A stretch of 64,000 nt of DNA from an uncultured Verrucomicrobia subdivision 3 bacterium (GTDB taxonomy: Bacteria > Verrucomicrobiota > Verrucomicrobiia > Limisphaerales > UBA11358). The position numbers were made by a program, and so were the translations under genes. A model generated the notes under the pieces. The model saw only the letters and a program-made list of their open reading frames with translations. It had not been told where the DNA came from and ran no database searches. Of the stretch, positions 40,964 to 49,601 are shown piece after piece (positions within the stretch are counted from its first letter, which is position 1; every line of letters starts with the position of its first letter). Where the stretch lies: assembly GCA_903850425.1 (NCBI GenBank), contig CAINLR010000141.1:109296-173295 (forward strand), given 5' to 3'.

Positions 40964-43678
40964 TCATTTTCCAAAGCTCGCATCGCGCTTCTCCAACTTC
41001 ACCGACTGCGGCACGACGCCGAGAATCACAAAGCTGCCGTGGCCGATAAACTCTAATTTCTGCCGCCCCGCGCCGTAACGAAACGCATGAACATCCACAC
41101 CGGGACAATCTTGAATCACCGCCGCGTTTTCAATCACCGTCTCCACGCCGCCGCGCTCGTCCGCCTGCGCGGCGAATTCCAGCCTCGGCACTTGCAGCCA
41201 GATTTCACGCGCCTCCTTGAAATAACCGACCAGCACCAGCACTGGCTCGGCGGCTTCAAATTCCACGGGTTCGTAATGGCCATTTTTCGCCGCCTCATGC
41301 GAGAAGCGGATGCCCTTCAGTCCGTTCAACTCCGGTGCCAGCTCGCGGATTTTATATTCCCGGTCGGCAAACGGAAGCGCCCCGACCTTGACCCGGTAAG
41401 TCTCCGCATTCGGGCTGATGAGTTTGAATTTTGCAGCGGGCAGCGGTTTGATCTCTGCCCGCCGAATCGGGCCCGGAGAATTTGTGCCCGGCTTGAGTTG
41501 CGCCACCTTCGCCTGAAAATCTTCCAGCTCCTTTTGATAAAGCGGCACGAGCTGCGACCACAGATAATTGGTGCCTACGCCATGCTCCCCGCCGCGCACC
41601 GGAATTTTTCGTTGCGACGTCTGCATCGAATTTGCGTAGCGATAATCATTTTGCGCGAGTGCGGCCAGTGCCTGAAAATGCGCGAGGCTCTCAACCAATA
41701 ATTTCTCCGCCCGCTCCATGTCCGTCAGGTCATGGCTGAAATTGAAATGCAAAACCAGTTCCGCCGCCTTTGCTTTGGCCGCGTAACTTTCCGCCAATGC
41801 ATGGATACAATGGGCATCGTTCCGCAAACGCTCAAACTCATCGCGGTGCCTCGTCACGAGTGCGGGGGCGGATTCGACCGCTGCCACGGCGTTGCTCGAA
41901 AAATCCAGAGCTTCCGCGATAATCCTTTCGGGCGTCTCACCAACGTGCGGTTCATGATTCCATTCCTTCTTCACGAATTCGTCGAGCCGCTCACCAGGCG
42001 GCGCTTGCGACAGCCATAAATCCTCAATTGCGCCATACTTTTGCGGGTTCACTAATTGGTCCAGCGTCATGCCGAGCGATAACGTTTGCCGGTTTCCTTC
42101 CGTGATGCCGAACCTCCGGATCAATCGCGGCGCGACTTCACCGGCGGCGTTGTAAGCCTCATAAATCTTCTCCGCCGCGCTGGTGTTGCCGTAAAAATCC
42201 GCAAGCCGCGAAATCCAATAAGCCTGATCTTCTTTCTCTGGCACGTCGGGATTCCACGCGTAACGCGCCCACGCCTCGAACCAAATCCAGTCGCGCTGCC
42301 ATTGCAGCAACGGCGGATCGGCGATGTCGGGCGAGTAAGGCCAGTTCCAATACGACAGCGGATACAAATGAATTCCACTCGCGCCCAGGCGGTCGCGCGA
42401 GGCCTGCACGGATTTTTTGATGAACTCTGTGTCGCCGTAGCGGAACGGCTCGAGGTTGGAAAGAATGTGGATGTTCACCAGGTGCGGACCAAGCTTGGCC
42501 ATCGCCTGATGCGTCGCCTGGCCTTTGCCGCGCGGCTCCCACGTCGTCAGCGACTCGCCGTTGTATTTGGTTTCCGTGAACAGGTTGGAATAAATCTGGA
42601 AACATGCGGGAATGATTACCTCAGCGTCCATCGCGTGCGTGCGGATGACCACGGGCGGTTGCGCCTTCAAGCCGGCGGCTTTCATACCGTCCAGCACGCC
42701 TGGCAAAATGGTCTGGGTCGCCCACGCGACCTGATTGCTCGTCCCCTGCAACGCTTCACCCAGACAAAGCATCAGGCCGACATTCGGATATTGCTTCACG
42801 AATTCCGCGATGGACTTGCGCGTGTAATCGGCGACGAGCGGCGTCGGCACGGAGAGTTGCGTGGAAATGCCGTTCGTCTCGGCGAACGGTTTCGAGACAA
42901 AAATGTTGTAAAACATCTGCACCAGCCAGATGCCGCGCTTGTCGCACTCCTGCGCCAGCCAGCGGAACTGCTCCTGGTTTTTCCGGAAGATGTCCTCCGG
43001 CACCTCGACGGCGTAAGGATAATCCTTCAGCCGCACGAGCGACGCGAACGGATGTCCGTTCCAAAGATACAGCGTGTTCATGCGGTTGGCGCAGAGGAAT
43101 TCGAGATACTCTGTCCAGAGCTTCTGGTCGTAAAACCACGGGAACAGCTCCGGCGTGTAGGGATATTCGTAAACCTTGCGCCCCGGCAGGATGTAAGTCT
43201 TCTGCAACCCGACGCAGGTGCCGCGCAAGCTCATTGCGGGTTTGTCAACAAATTGAAAGTCCTGCGGCAACTTGTGAGATTTGCGGATGCGGTTGGCCAA
43301 TTCTAAACATCCATACAACAATCCGGAGTCATCACGGGCAACCACCGCCGCCATTTTGCCATTGCCCCACGAGCCGATCGCGAAGCCTTCTTTTGTCAAA
43401 CTGTCAAAGTTGACTTTCCATAAACCGCTGGAAACCAGTTCTTGGATAGAACTCAGATCGGGATCTGGATGCGCGACGATAATCATGTGGTCAGGCACGT
43501 GACTCCTGTCCTTTGTGTCGGTTTGAATTTCCAGTCCAATTTCACGGAGAGACCGGGACAACTGTTCCGCACCAAACTCAACCCGCTCCGTGGCGTTCGA
43601 GGCGATAGCGATGGTGATTGTTTCCGCGCGAACCAGTCCGGCAGCAAACGCCACCAACGCGAGCACAATGAAGCACAC
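40964..43678 (-). CDS. GH67-like (alpha-glucuronidase-type N-domain) secreted protein
   Basis: The protein is 904 aa from GTG 43678, giving a signal sequence (VCFIVLALVAFAAGLVRAE) directly at the start. Starts at 43792 and 43912 would add a repeat-derived N-terminus. The N-terminal domain (ETITIAIASNATERVEFGAE) resembles the GH67 N-domain. A barrel follows, with MNTLYLWNGHPFASL, ECDKRGIWLVQMFYNIF and SYWNWPYSPDIADPP. It is probably a glycosidase acting on an acidic or branched glycan; GH67 itself is not certain. It is co-oriented with GH127. Confidence 0.7.
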   Translation of the reverse strand: MCFIVLALVAFAAGLVRAETITIAIASNATERVEFGAEQLSRSLREIGLEIQTDTKDRSHVPDHMIIVAHPDPDLSSIQELVSSGLWKVNFDSLTKEGFAIGSWGNGKMAAVVARDDSGLLYGCLELANRIRKSHKLPQDFQFVDKPAMSLRGTCVGLQKTYILPGRKVYEYPYTPELFPWFYDQKLWTEYLEFLCANRMNTLYLWNGHPFASLVRLKDYPYAVEVPEDIFRKNQEQFRWLAQECDKRGIWLVQMFYNIFVSKPFAETNGISTQLSVPTPLVADYTRKSIAEFVKQYPNVGLMLCLGEALQGTSNQVAWATQTILPGVLDGMKAAGLKAQPPVVIRTHAMDAEVIIPACFQIYSNLFTETKYNGESLTTWEPRGKGQATHQAMAKLGPHLVNIHILSNLEPFRYGDTEFIKKSVQASRDRLGASGIHLYPLSYWNWPYSPDIADPPLLQWQRDWIWFEAWARYAWNPDVPEKEDQAYWISRLADFYGNTSAAEKIYEAYNAAGEVAPRLIRRFGITEGNRQTLSLGMTLDQLVNPQKYGAIEDLWLSQAPPGERLDEFVKKEWNHEPHVGETPERIIAEALDFSSNAVAAVESAPALVTRHRDEFERLRNDAHCIHALAESYAAKAKAAELVLHFNFSHDLTDMERAEKLLVESLAHFQALAALAQNDYRYANSMQTSQRKIPVRGGEHGVGTNYLWSQLVPLYQKELEDFQAKVAQLKPGTNSPGPIRRAEIKPLPAAKFKLISPNAETYRVKVGALPFADREYKIRELAPELNGLKGIRFSHEAAKNGHYEPVEFEAAEPVLVLVGYFKEAREIWLQVPRLEFAAQADERGGVETVIENAAVIQDCPGVDVHAFRYGAGRQKLEFIGHGSFVILGVVPQSVKLEKRDASFGK

Positions 43679-43687
43679 TGGAGGCGG

Positions 43688-43883
43688 GCCGGAAATTAGC
43701 CGGGGGGTGAGCGGAGCGATGCCCCCGGTCAGAGGATAAATTGATTTCAGCACCTTGAAGGTGTGCCAGAACGCGACGAAACAATTCCACATCTCTCGCA
43801 CCCTTTCCGCGTGCAAAATATTTTGCGCGCCGTATCCGGGGGTATCGCCAGCCAACTCGCTCAACCCCCGGCTAATTTCTGGC
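43688..43883. repeat. 196-bp inverted-repeat element with CCCCCGGCTAATTTC ends
   Basis: The right arm GCCGGAAATTAGCCGGGGGG (then TGAGCG) and the left arm, complement GCCAGAAATTAGCCGGGGGT (then TGAGCG), match over about 26 bp. The centre has the palindromic GCACCTTGAAGGTG. It lies directly upstream of the GH67-like gene and is read as an extended N-terminus by longer frames. Confidence 0.75.
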
Positions 43884-43900
43884 AATCTTCCAGGTTGTGT

Positions 43901-43932
43901 CGTTCGTGTCATTTGTGTGTTTCGCGGTTAAC
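43901..43932. repeat. 'GTTCGTGTCATTTGTGTGTTTCGCGG' repeat
   Basis: A near-copy of the repeat at 40929, ending TTTCGCGGTTAA. It sits between the 196-bp element and the stop codon of the DUF5060-type gene. Confidence 0.6.
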
Positions 43933-43933
43933 A

Positions 43934-45523
43934 TCATTCCTGCACCCGCTTGATCCGAATCGCCATGTAGGGCTTGCCTGGCAACGCGAGAGAATGACCG
44001 TCCTTGTCGGCGTAAAAATAATTGTCCTTCTTCTTCAGCGCGAACACCCCTTCGACCGGCGTCACCGTCATGTTCCAAGTGTCGAGAACCTCGGCAGTGA
44101 ACTTCATACCTTCAGCGGCTGGCTGGCCTTTGCCCTGCGGTGGCTTGGGCAGTTGAAATTCCCAGTTCGTCGGCGTCTGCTTGCCCAGGTAAACGAGGTA
44201 ATACTCCGCCGGCTTACCGCCGTATTCGGGATGCTGCCACTTGTCAATCGGCTCGATGCCTTCCGCCGGCGCGTCGTCCAAGACCTTTTTCAGAAACGCC
44301 AGCCGCGCGGGACTCTGGCCTTTGAGCACGCCGCCTTTGGACCACCAAAGAATCTGGTCGTCGCTCTTGTAGGTTTCGCCGTGGCCACAGTAGGTGCCCG
44401 CAACGGTGGCGTTCCAAAAACGGAAGACGAGTTCCTCGGCGGAGAGCTGGCCCCAGCGGCTCTCGATGTTGCCCTCGTATTTCACCTCGTCATACACGAC
44501 CGGCTTGCGATAGACATGGCGATACATTTCCGCGCGGCCGGGTTCCTCCACCGCCGCACCGTTCTGGATGCTCGCATGACTGATCCACGGCAGCGTGTGG
44601 TTGAAAAATTTCTGGCCATTGTGAATCGAGAGCAGGCGATGATACGGATCTTCCAGGGAAACGATTTCGCCGAAGCGCGCAAAATCGGCCTCCGTCTTCT
44701 TCTTCATGAAATCCCACTCGTTTGCCAGCGACCACCAGACGTTGCGATAGGCCGCCAACCGCGCGACGACGTAGCGCAGATAGGCATCGTCCGCGCTAGC
44801 GGGCATGCGGTCGAAGCCCCAATGGTCTTCGTCATACGGATGAAAGATGATGATGTCCGCCTCGATGCCGAGCTTCTGCAAATCGGCGATGCGCTGTTCG
44901 AAGTGTTGGAAGAATTTCGGATTGGGCCGGCTGAAATTCCAAGTGTGCGGCGGCGTGCCTTCAAATGGATACATTTGCGGCTCGTTCGTGTTCCACTGGT
45001 AACGCTTCGGGAAAATGCAGAAACGCAGCTTGTTGAACGGTGCGGCCGCGAGCGTCGTGAGCGTCTGCTCCTGCAACGCCTCCGGCTGATGCGTCCAAAC
45101 GTAGCACGTTGAGCCGAGCTGCTTGTAAGGCGTGCCGTCAGCGTAAGCGAAGTGATACGTATTGGCCACGCGCACCGGCCCGTGATTGTTTGCGGATGGT
45201 TTCGCGACAGTGAACTCGCCGGTCTTGCCGTTCAGGTCTGGCGCGCTGCTGACCGTTTCATATTTCCACGCACCCTGTTTCTCGGGGCTGAAGCGGACGC
45301 GATAATGCCCGTCGCCATCATAGAAGCCGGGAACTTCAATAGTGTCGTAGCCCTGCGCAAAGCGCGCCGCGAAGCGCACGTCAGCAAAAGGATTTCCGTT
45401 CGTCGGGCCTGGCAGAGTGATTTCGTAGAGACCCCATTGTTCAACGGATTCGGCAGAGAAACCTGTGGCCACCGCCGACCACAGCATCAAACCTGCGAAT
45501 GTGGATGCCATTAATGTCTTCAT
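43934..45523 (-). CDS. DUF5060/DUF4038-type secreted glycosidase (apiosidase-like)
   Basis: The protein is 529 aa from ATG 45523 with a signal peptide (about 1-24). An N-terminal beta-sandwich (DUF5060; WGLYEITLPGPTNGNPF) is followed by a TIM barrel of DUF4038 type. WWSLANEWDF (near 274) and YDEVKYEGN (near 346) carry acidic residues expected at a retaining-type active site. A C-terminal DUF5605-like module starts KYQ-like near 450. It is related to the GH140 apiosidases of the rhamnogalacturonan-II pathway, but substrate is unproven. It overlaps the next upstream gene by 4 nt. Confidence 0.82.
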   Translation of the reverse strand: MKTLMASTFAGLMLWSAVATGFSAESVEQWGLYEITLPGPTNGNPFADVRFAARFAQGYDTIEVPGFYDGDGHYRVRFSPEKQGAWKYETVSSAPDLNGKTGEFTVAKPSANNHGPVRVANTYHFAYADGTPYKQLGSTCYVWTHQPEALQEQTLTTLAAAPFNKLRFCIFPKRYQWNTNEPQMYPFEGTPPHTWNFSRPNPKFFQHFEQRIADLQKLGIEADIIIFHPYDEDHWGFDRMPASADDAYLRYVVARLAAYRNVWWSLANEWDFMKKKTEADFARFGEIVSLEDPYHRLLSIHNGQKFFNHTLPWISHASIQNGAAVEEPGRAEMYRHVYRKPVVYDEVKYEGNIESRWGQLSAEELVFRFWNATVAGTYCGHGETYKSDDQILWWSKGGVLKGQSPARLAFLKKVLDDAPAEGIEPIDKWQHPEYGGKPAEYYLVYLGKQTPTNWEFQLPKPPQGKGQPAAEGMKFTAEVLDTWNMTVTPVEGVFALKKKDNYFYADKDGHSLALPGKPYMAIRIKRVQE

Positions 45524-46476
45524 GACTTTTGAAAAATGGATTTCAGATACGCAACGTTGGCGCTGAAATTTTTCTTCACGTTGCGCGCGTCTTTGGCGTC
45601 GCGCGAACGCTCCACCACCAGCCAACCGCTCCAGCCCATTGCATCCAGCGCGCTTTTGATGTTCAGCAAGTTCACCTGCGGATCATTTTGCAGCCAGAAA
45701 CCGTCCGTGTTCGTGCAATGAATCTGGCAGAGGCGGGCTTTGCCGAGCTGCAGCAGTTCCTGGACGTAATTGCGCCCGTGCTGAATCGCGTTGGCGAGGT
45801 TGTAATAAATCTTGATGCCGGGCGAACCGACTTCGTCGAGCAATTTGATCTGCGCCGCCGCATCCAGTTCCGATTCGACGCCGATGACCACGCCCGCCTT
45901 CTCCGCCTGCGCACCGGCGGCTTTCAACCGCTCGAGCACGGCGGGGCGCACTTCGGGATGCTGAAGCAAATCGGATTTCACACCGAGCGGCAGGAAGGCC
46001 GTTTCCACCTGCATCGCCACCATCGTATCGAGACAATCCTGAACCATGCGCGGCACGGTCGCGCGCTCGGCGAACGACTGCGCGTAAAAACCTGACATCG
46101 CCAGCGACGGGATTTCTAGACCGAGTGCACGCGCCTGGTCGAGGAATTGCTGGCGCACTTCGGGCTTGTTCAACTGGCTCTCGAACGTCTCGCGCTCGCC
46201 AAGTGAGCCCATGTCCACCTCCACGCCGTCCGCGCCAAGTTCCTTGGCCAGTGCGAACGCGCCGAGTTTCTGGCGCTTGAGAATCATCCAGTCGCACACC
46301 GCAATCTTGTAGCGCGGCGCCTTGGCGGGCGCGGCGACGGCGTTGGCGTTGGTTTGGGCGAGCAGACTTCCCGGCAGCAACGTCAGCGCGCCACCTACCA
46401 GCGCCGCCCGCTCCAGAAAAGCGCGGCGGTTTATGCGAGGCGCCGTTGTGTTTTGGCATTCTGCGGATGAATTCAT
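45520..46476 (-). CDS. Sugar phosphate isomerase/epimerase (TIM-barrel) with Tat signal
   Basis: The protein is 318 aa from ATG 46476. A twin-arginine signal is seen (NRRAFLERAALVGGALTLLPG). The xylose-isomerase-like TIM barrel has DGVEVDMGSLGERE, VVIGVESELDAAAQIKLLDEV and CQIHCTNTD with potential metal ligands. It probably isomerises a sugar outside the cytoplasm; the substrate is unknown. It overlaps the DUF5060 gene by 4 nt and starts 2 nt after the beta-helix gene. Such exported isomerases are common in this phylum. Confidence 0.88.
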   Translation of the reverse strand: MNSSAECQNTTAPRINRRAFLERAALVGGALTLLPGSLLAQTNANAVAAPAKAPRYKIAVCDWMILKRQKLGAFALAKELGADGVEVDMGSLGERETFESQLNKPEVRQQFLDQARALGLEIPSLAMSGFYAQSFAERATVPRMVQDCLDTMVAMQVETAFLPLGVKSDLLQHPEVRPAVLERLKAAGAQAEKAGVVIGVESELDAAAQIKLLDEVGSPGIKIYYNLANAIQHGRNYVQELLQLGKARLCQIHCTNTDGFWLQNDPQVNLLNIKSALDAMGWSGWLVVERSRDAKDARNVKKNFSANVAYLKSIFQKS

Positions 46477-46478
46477 GC

Positions 46479-49400
46479 TCACTCCTTTGTCAGCCAAACG
46501 ACGGCTGCACTCGGCAATGGGACATTGCTTCCAGCTTTCACAATTTCGCCCAGCGTAACTTCCCCGGACCTTGTGTTCACGGTGTTCACCCGAAATGAGC
46601 CGGCCTCTGTTGATAGATCCAATTCGACTTTGCCGCCGCAAACCAAAAATTGCTTGCCGGCCTCACGCAAAACCCAGCGTTCTTTTGTGGACGCTTCCGC
46701 CCACGGCTGCATCTTGGGAATCGCGGTGAGCAGCTTCGCATCGGTGGTTTTCGGCAGGCGTGGCAGCGAGCCGCCCGCGCAAACCCACGCCCAGCCGGCG
46801 GAATCAAAATCGCAGATCAGCGCCTTGGCGGGAAATTTTGCGCGATACTCGGCCGCCATGCCGGCGAGATTCGAATCGTTCGGGCGACCGCCCTTCCATT
46901 GCCGCTCAAACTGGCGCGGCGCGAGATTTTGTCCGCCGTTCGGTGCGAACAACCCCTTGTCGGTGGTCCACCAATATTTGAAATCAATCACATTCACCAG
47001 CGCACTGCGCGGGGCGTCGGCGAGAATCGCGTCCTGCACGTCCTTCGTGCAACTCAAGGCCACCAGCGGCTTCCGCCCCTTCTCCCGCTCCCATTCGTCA
47101 ATTGTATCCAGCCAGAATTCCACGAACTGTTTTGGGCCGGTGAACTCCGCGCTCGTAAACTGGATCACGTTGGCGTTATTCGTGAAGTTGTCGAGGGATT
47201 GGCGGATGAAACCGCGATGCAGCGCGCGGCGAACCGGATGGCTCACATCATAAAACTGTTCCGCCATGAAAATGCGCTTGTCGCCGGCGAACGGCGGCGG
47301 TTCAGGAAAGCCGGTGGCGTTGATGTTGTTGGCCGGGCGCCACGGACAATCCACCCAATGCGCGCCGGCTTCAATGATGTTGTGCTGGAGATAATTTTCG
47401 TTGAACAGCACCAGGCCGCGCTCGTCGCAAAGGCCGGCAAAACTTTTCAGCCGCGACCAATACCACGGATTAAATTTCGTCAGGTCGTATTGGCTCAAGC
47501 CATCCCACGCCGTCCCCTGCCCGCTTCGTGCGAACGGTTGCTCGAAGAACGGCGGAATCACCTCGCCGTCCATGCGGCGCACACGCTCGTGGTCGTCGCG
47601 GCGGAGGTCATACCAGAGGCCATAATGGTGATCGAGCGCGACCGCGCCGCGCTGTGCCAGCGTGTCGGCGAGTTCGTTGAGGTCGTCCGTGAAACCGGCG
47701 CCGCTGCGGCCCGGGACAAACCGCGTGAGCGCCGGACCAAACGTCGCCGCTTCGTCGGCGTGAATGCTGCCGCGCCACCACGCCACTTCCGTCGTGCCGC
47801 CGATCAGCAGTTTGCCGTCGCCGGTAAGCCAGCCGTTGGTGATGGAAATTGGGTGATGCGTGAGGCGTGAGGCGGGATTCAGTTCGGCGTTGCCTTCAAT
47901 TCGGTTTGCATTGCCAGGTTCACTGGGAATCGGATTTCGCTTGGCAGCAGCAGCGATGTAATCGCCCAGTTGCGGCGCGGGTTGGCGCGATGCAGCGATG
48001 AGTTCCGCCGCTTCCTCGACGGATGGATTGGTGGATTCTTTGGTCGCGCGCGAGATAAGTTGCGTGCGGCGGCCGGTCCGTTCGGCGAGTTGCGCGGCGT
48101 AAAGGCTTTCGGGTTTCATGAACCCGTTCGAGTTGCGCCAGACGCCGTCGCCTTCGAAGCCGGCCCACGAACCAAAGCTCCAGTTTTGCGCGCCGGGCGG
48201 ATTCCAGCAGCGGATGACCGACGCGCTGCAATTCCACAGCACAGAGTTGGCGGCGGCCCAGCCGATGCCGGCATTGTTACCCGCGCGGTAGCCGAGCGAA
48301 ATCGCGTTGCCATCAATACGCACGTTGTCGAACAGCGTGCCGGATGCCCAGCTTTCCACCGCGCCGCTGTCGGCGAGCGCTGCGCTGGCTTCGCATTGCA
48401 CAAATGCATTCGGCCCGGCGGCACAGTGGCCCACGGAAAAATCGTGGCGGCCATGCTCGGCAAAGCAGCGCAGGAACAGCGTCTGTTGCCCCATCGTGAA
48501 AAATGTGTTCCGCCGATAGCCACCGATTTCCGAAATCGGCGCGAGCGACAAACAATCCTCCACCGTCACCCATTTGCAGCTTTCGTAAATAGCCACCGCC
48601 GAGCCGGCAAAATGGCAGAAGGTGACCTGACGCACCCAGACATCTTCGGCGTTTTCCATGGTGATGGCGCACCAGGAATGATCTTCATCCTTGGGATTGC
48701 CTTCGTCAAAAGCGGATTCGAGCCGCAGATTTTCCACACCAACATGGTTGATTCGCCCTGGCCACTGGCACGAAACGACGTGCGGAGTCTCTAACTTCGC
48801 TGGTGTTTCTATTTGCGACTCGTCACCTTGTTTCCTACCAATCATCGGATTTTCAATCGCCGTCGTGATCGGCGCGTCCACGGTCACAAGCTTGCCTGCG
48901 ATGGAAGTCACCACGCGATCCCAGACAATGTCACGACTGCCGGGCTTCCAACCGCCGCCTTCACCGCCGCCGAAATCCGTGGCCCCTAATTGATCAATCC
49001 ACGCTTTCGGGCTGGGACGAACCACCCGAATGGAACTGCCGGCCTGGATTCCATCCGTTTCCTTCAGATGAAAACTCGTGGCTCCGACGGGAACGTAATT
49101 GTCCGTAATCTCCCAGTTTGCATTGGAATGGCTGGACAAAATCTTTTGCCCGACGATGCGAATTAGCGTGCGCCGGTCATTTCCGGCGGCGACCAGAATG
49201 GTCCCGGCTTCGCCCGCGCTCTGGCCGCGCAGGACCACGCCAGAGTTCGTGATTTGTAATCCACCGAGAATCTCGTGCCGGCCCGTGAGCAGCAATACCG
49301 CGCCGCGCCCGCCGTTTGAATCGGCGGGCAAACTGGCAACGTAATCAATCGCCTCTTGGATGCGCGCGGTTTCGTCGCCGGCGATCGGAGAAACGACTAC

Positions 49401-49601
49401 GCGCACTGGCACGTCCGGAATCGGTTTGTCCCCGCCAGCAAAGCCGCAGCTTGAAAAGTCAGGCACGCGATTGCCGCGTGTGTCGGCGTCGTAAATCAGA
49501 TGCCCGTCGGCACCGGTGGCGACGATTGGTGGCGGACCTTTTGGCGCTGCTACACTGGCCAAAGTCGTTCCAAGAAAAATCAGGAAGAGAATTCTTTTCA
49601 T
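46479..49601 (-). CDS. Secreted beta-helix protein with DUF6298-like C-terminus
   Basis: The protein (1040 aa) has a signal peptide (1-18). A right-handed parallel beta-helix of pectate-lyase type follows (about 35-480), with VVLRGQSAGEAGTILV, VGVENLRL and VTVEDCLSLAP. A C-terminal domain (about 600-1040) has GLVLFNENYLQHNIIE, WWRGSIHADEAATFGP and LICDFDSAGWAW, matching DUF6298-type proteins. It probably binds or cleaves a plant polysaccharide. It overlaps the upstream MGH1-like gene by 4 nt. A short repeat (SRLTHHP) lies between the two domains. Confidence 0.78.
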   Translation of the reverse strand: MKRILFLIFLGTTLASVAAPKGPPPIVATGADGHLIYDADTRGNRVPDFSSCGFAGGDKPIPDVPVRVVVSPIAGDETARIQEAIDYVASLPADSNGGRGAVLLLTGRHEILGGLQITNSGVVLRGQSAGEAGTILVAAGNDRRTLIRIVGQKILSSHSNANWEITDNYVPVGATSFHLKETDGIQAGSSIRVVRPSPKAWIDQLGATDFGGGEGGGWKPGSRDIVWDRVVTSIAGKLVTVDAPITTAIENPMIGRKQGDESQIETPAKLETPHVVSCQWPGRINHVGVENLRLESAFDEGNPKDEDHSWCAITMENAEDVWVRQVTFCHFAGSAVAIYESCKWVTVEDCLSLAPISEIGGYRRNTFFTMGQQTLFLRCFAEHGRHDFSVGHCAAGPNAFVQCEASAALADSGAVESWASGTLFDNVRIDGNAISLGYRAGNNAGIGWAAANSVLWNCSASVIRCWNPPGAQNWSFGSWAGFEGDGVWRNSNGFMKPESLYAAQLAERTGRRTQLISRATKESTNPSVEEAAELIAASRQPAPQLGDYIAAAAKRNPIPSEPGNANRIEGNAELNPASRLTHHPISITNGWLTGDGKLLIGGTTEVAWWRGSIHADEAATFGPALTRFVPGRSGAGFTDDLNELADTLAQRGAVALDHHYGLWYDLRRDDHERVRRMDGEVIPPFFEQPFARSGQGTAWDGLSQYDLTKFNPWYWSRLKSFAGLCDERGLVLFNENYLQHNIIEAGAHWVDCPWRPANNINATGFPEPPPFAGDKRIFMAEQFYDVSHPVRRALHRGFIRQSLDNFTNNANVIQFTSAEFTGPKQFVEFWLDTIDEWEREKGRKPLVALSCTKDVQDAILADAPRSALVNVIDFKYWWTTDKGLFAPNGGQNLAPRQFERQWKGGRPNDSNLAGMAAEYRAKFPAKALICDFDSAGWAWVCAGGSLPRLPKTTDAKLLTAIPKMQPWAEASTKERWVLREAGKQFLVCGGKVELDLSTEAGSFRVNTVNTRSGEVTLGEIVKAGSNVPLPSAAVVWLTKE
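47851..47873. repeat. 'GATGCGTGAGGCGTGAGGCG' repeat inside the beta-helix gene
   Basis: Two GCGTGAG units follow GGGTGAT in tandem and are translated as SRLTHHP in frame, in the linker between the beta-helix and DUF6298-like domain. It resembles the CACTCGT repeat at 21709 in kind. Confidence 0.6.
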
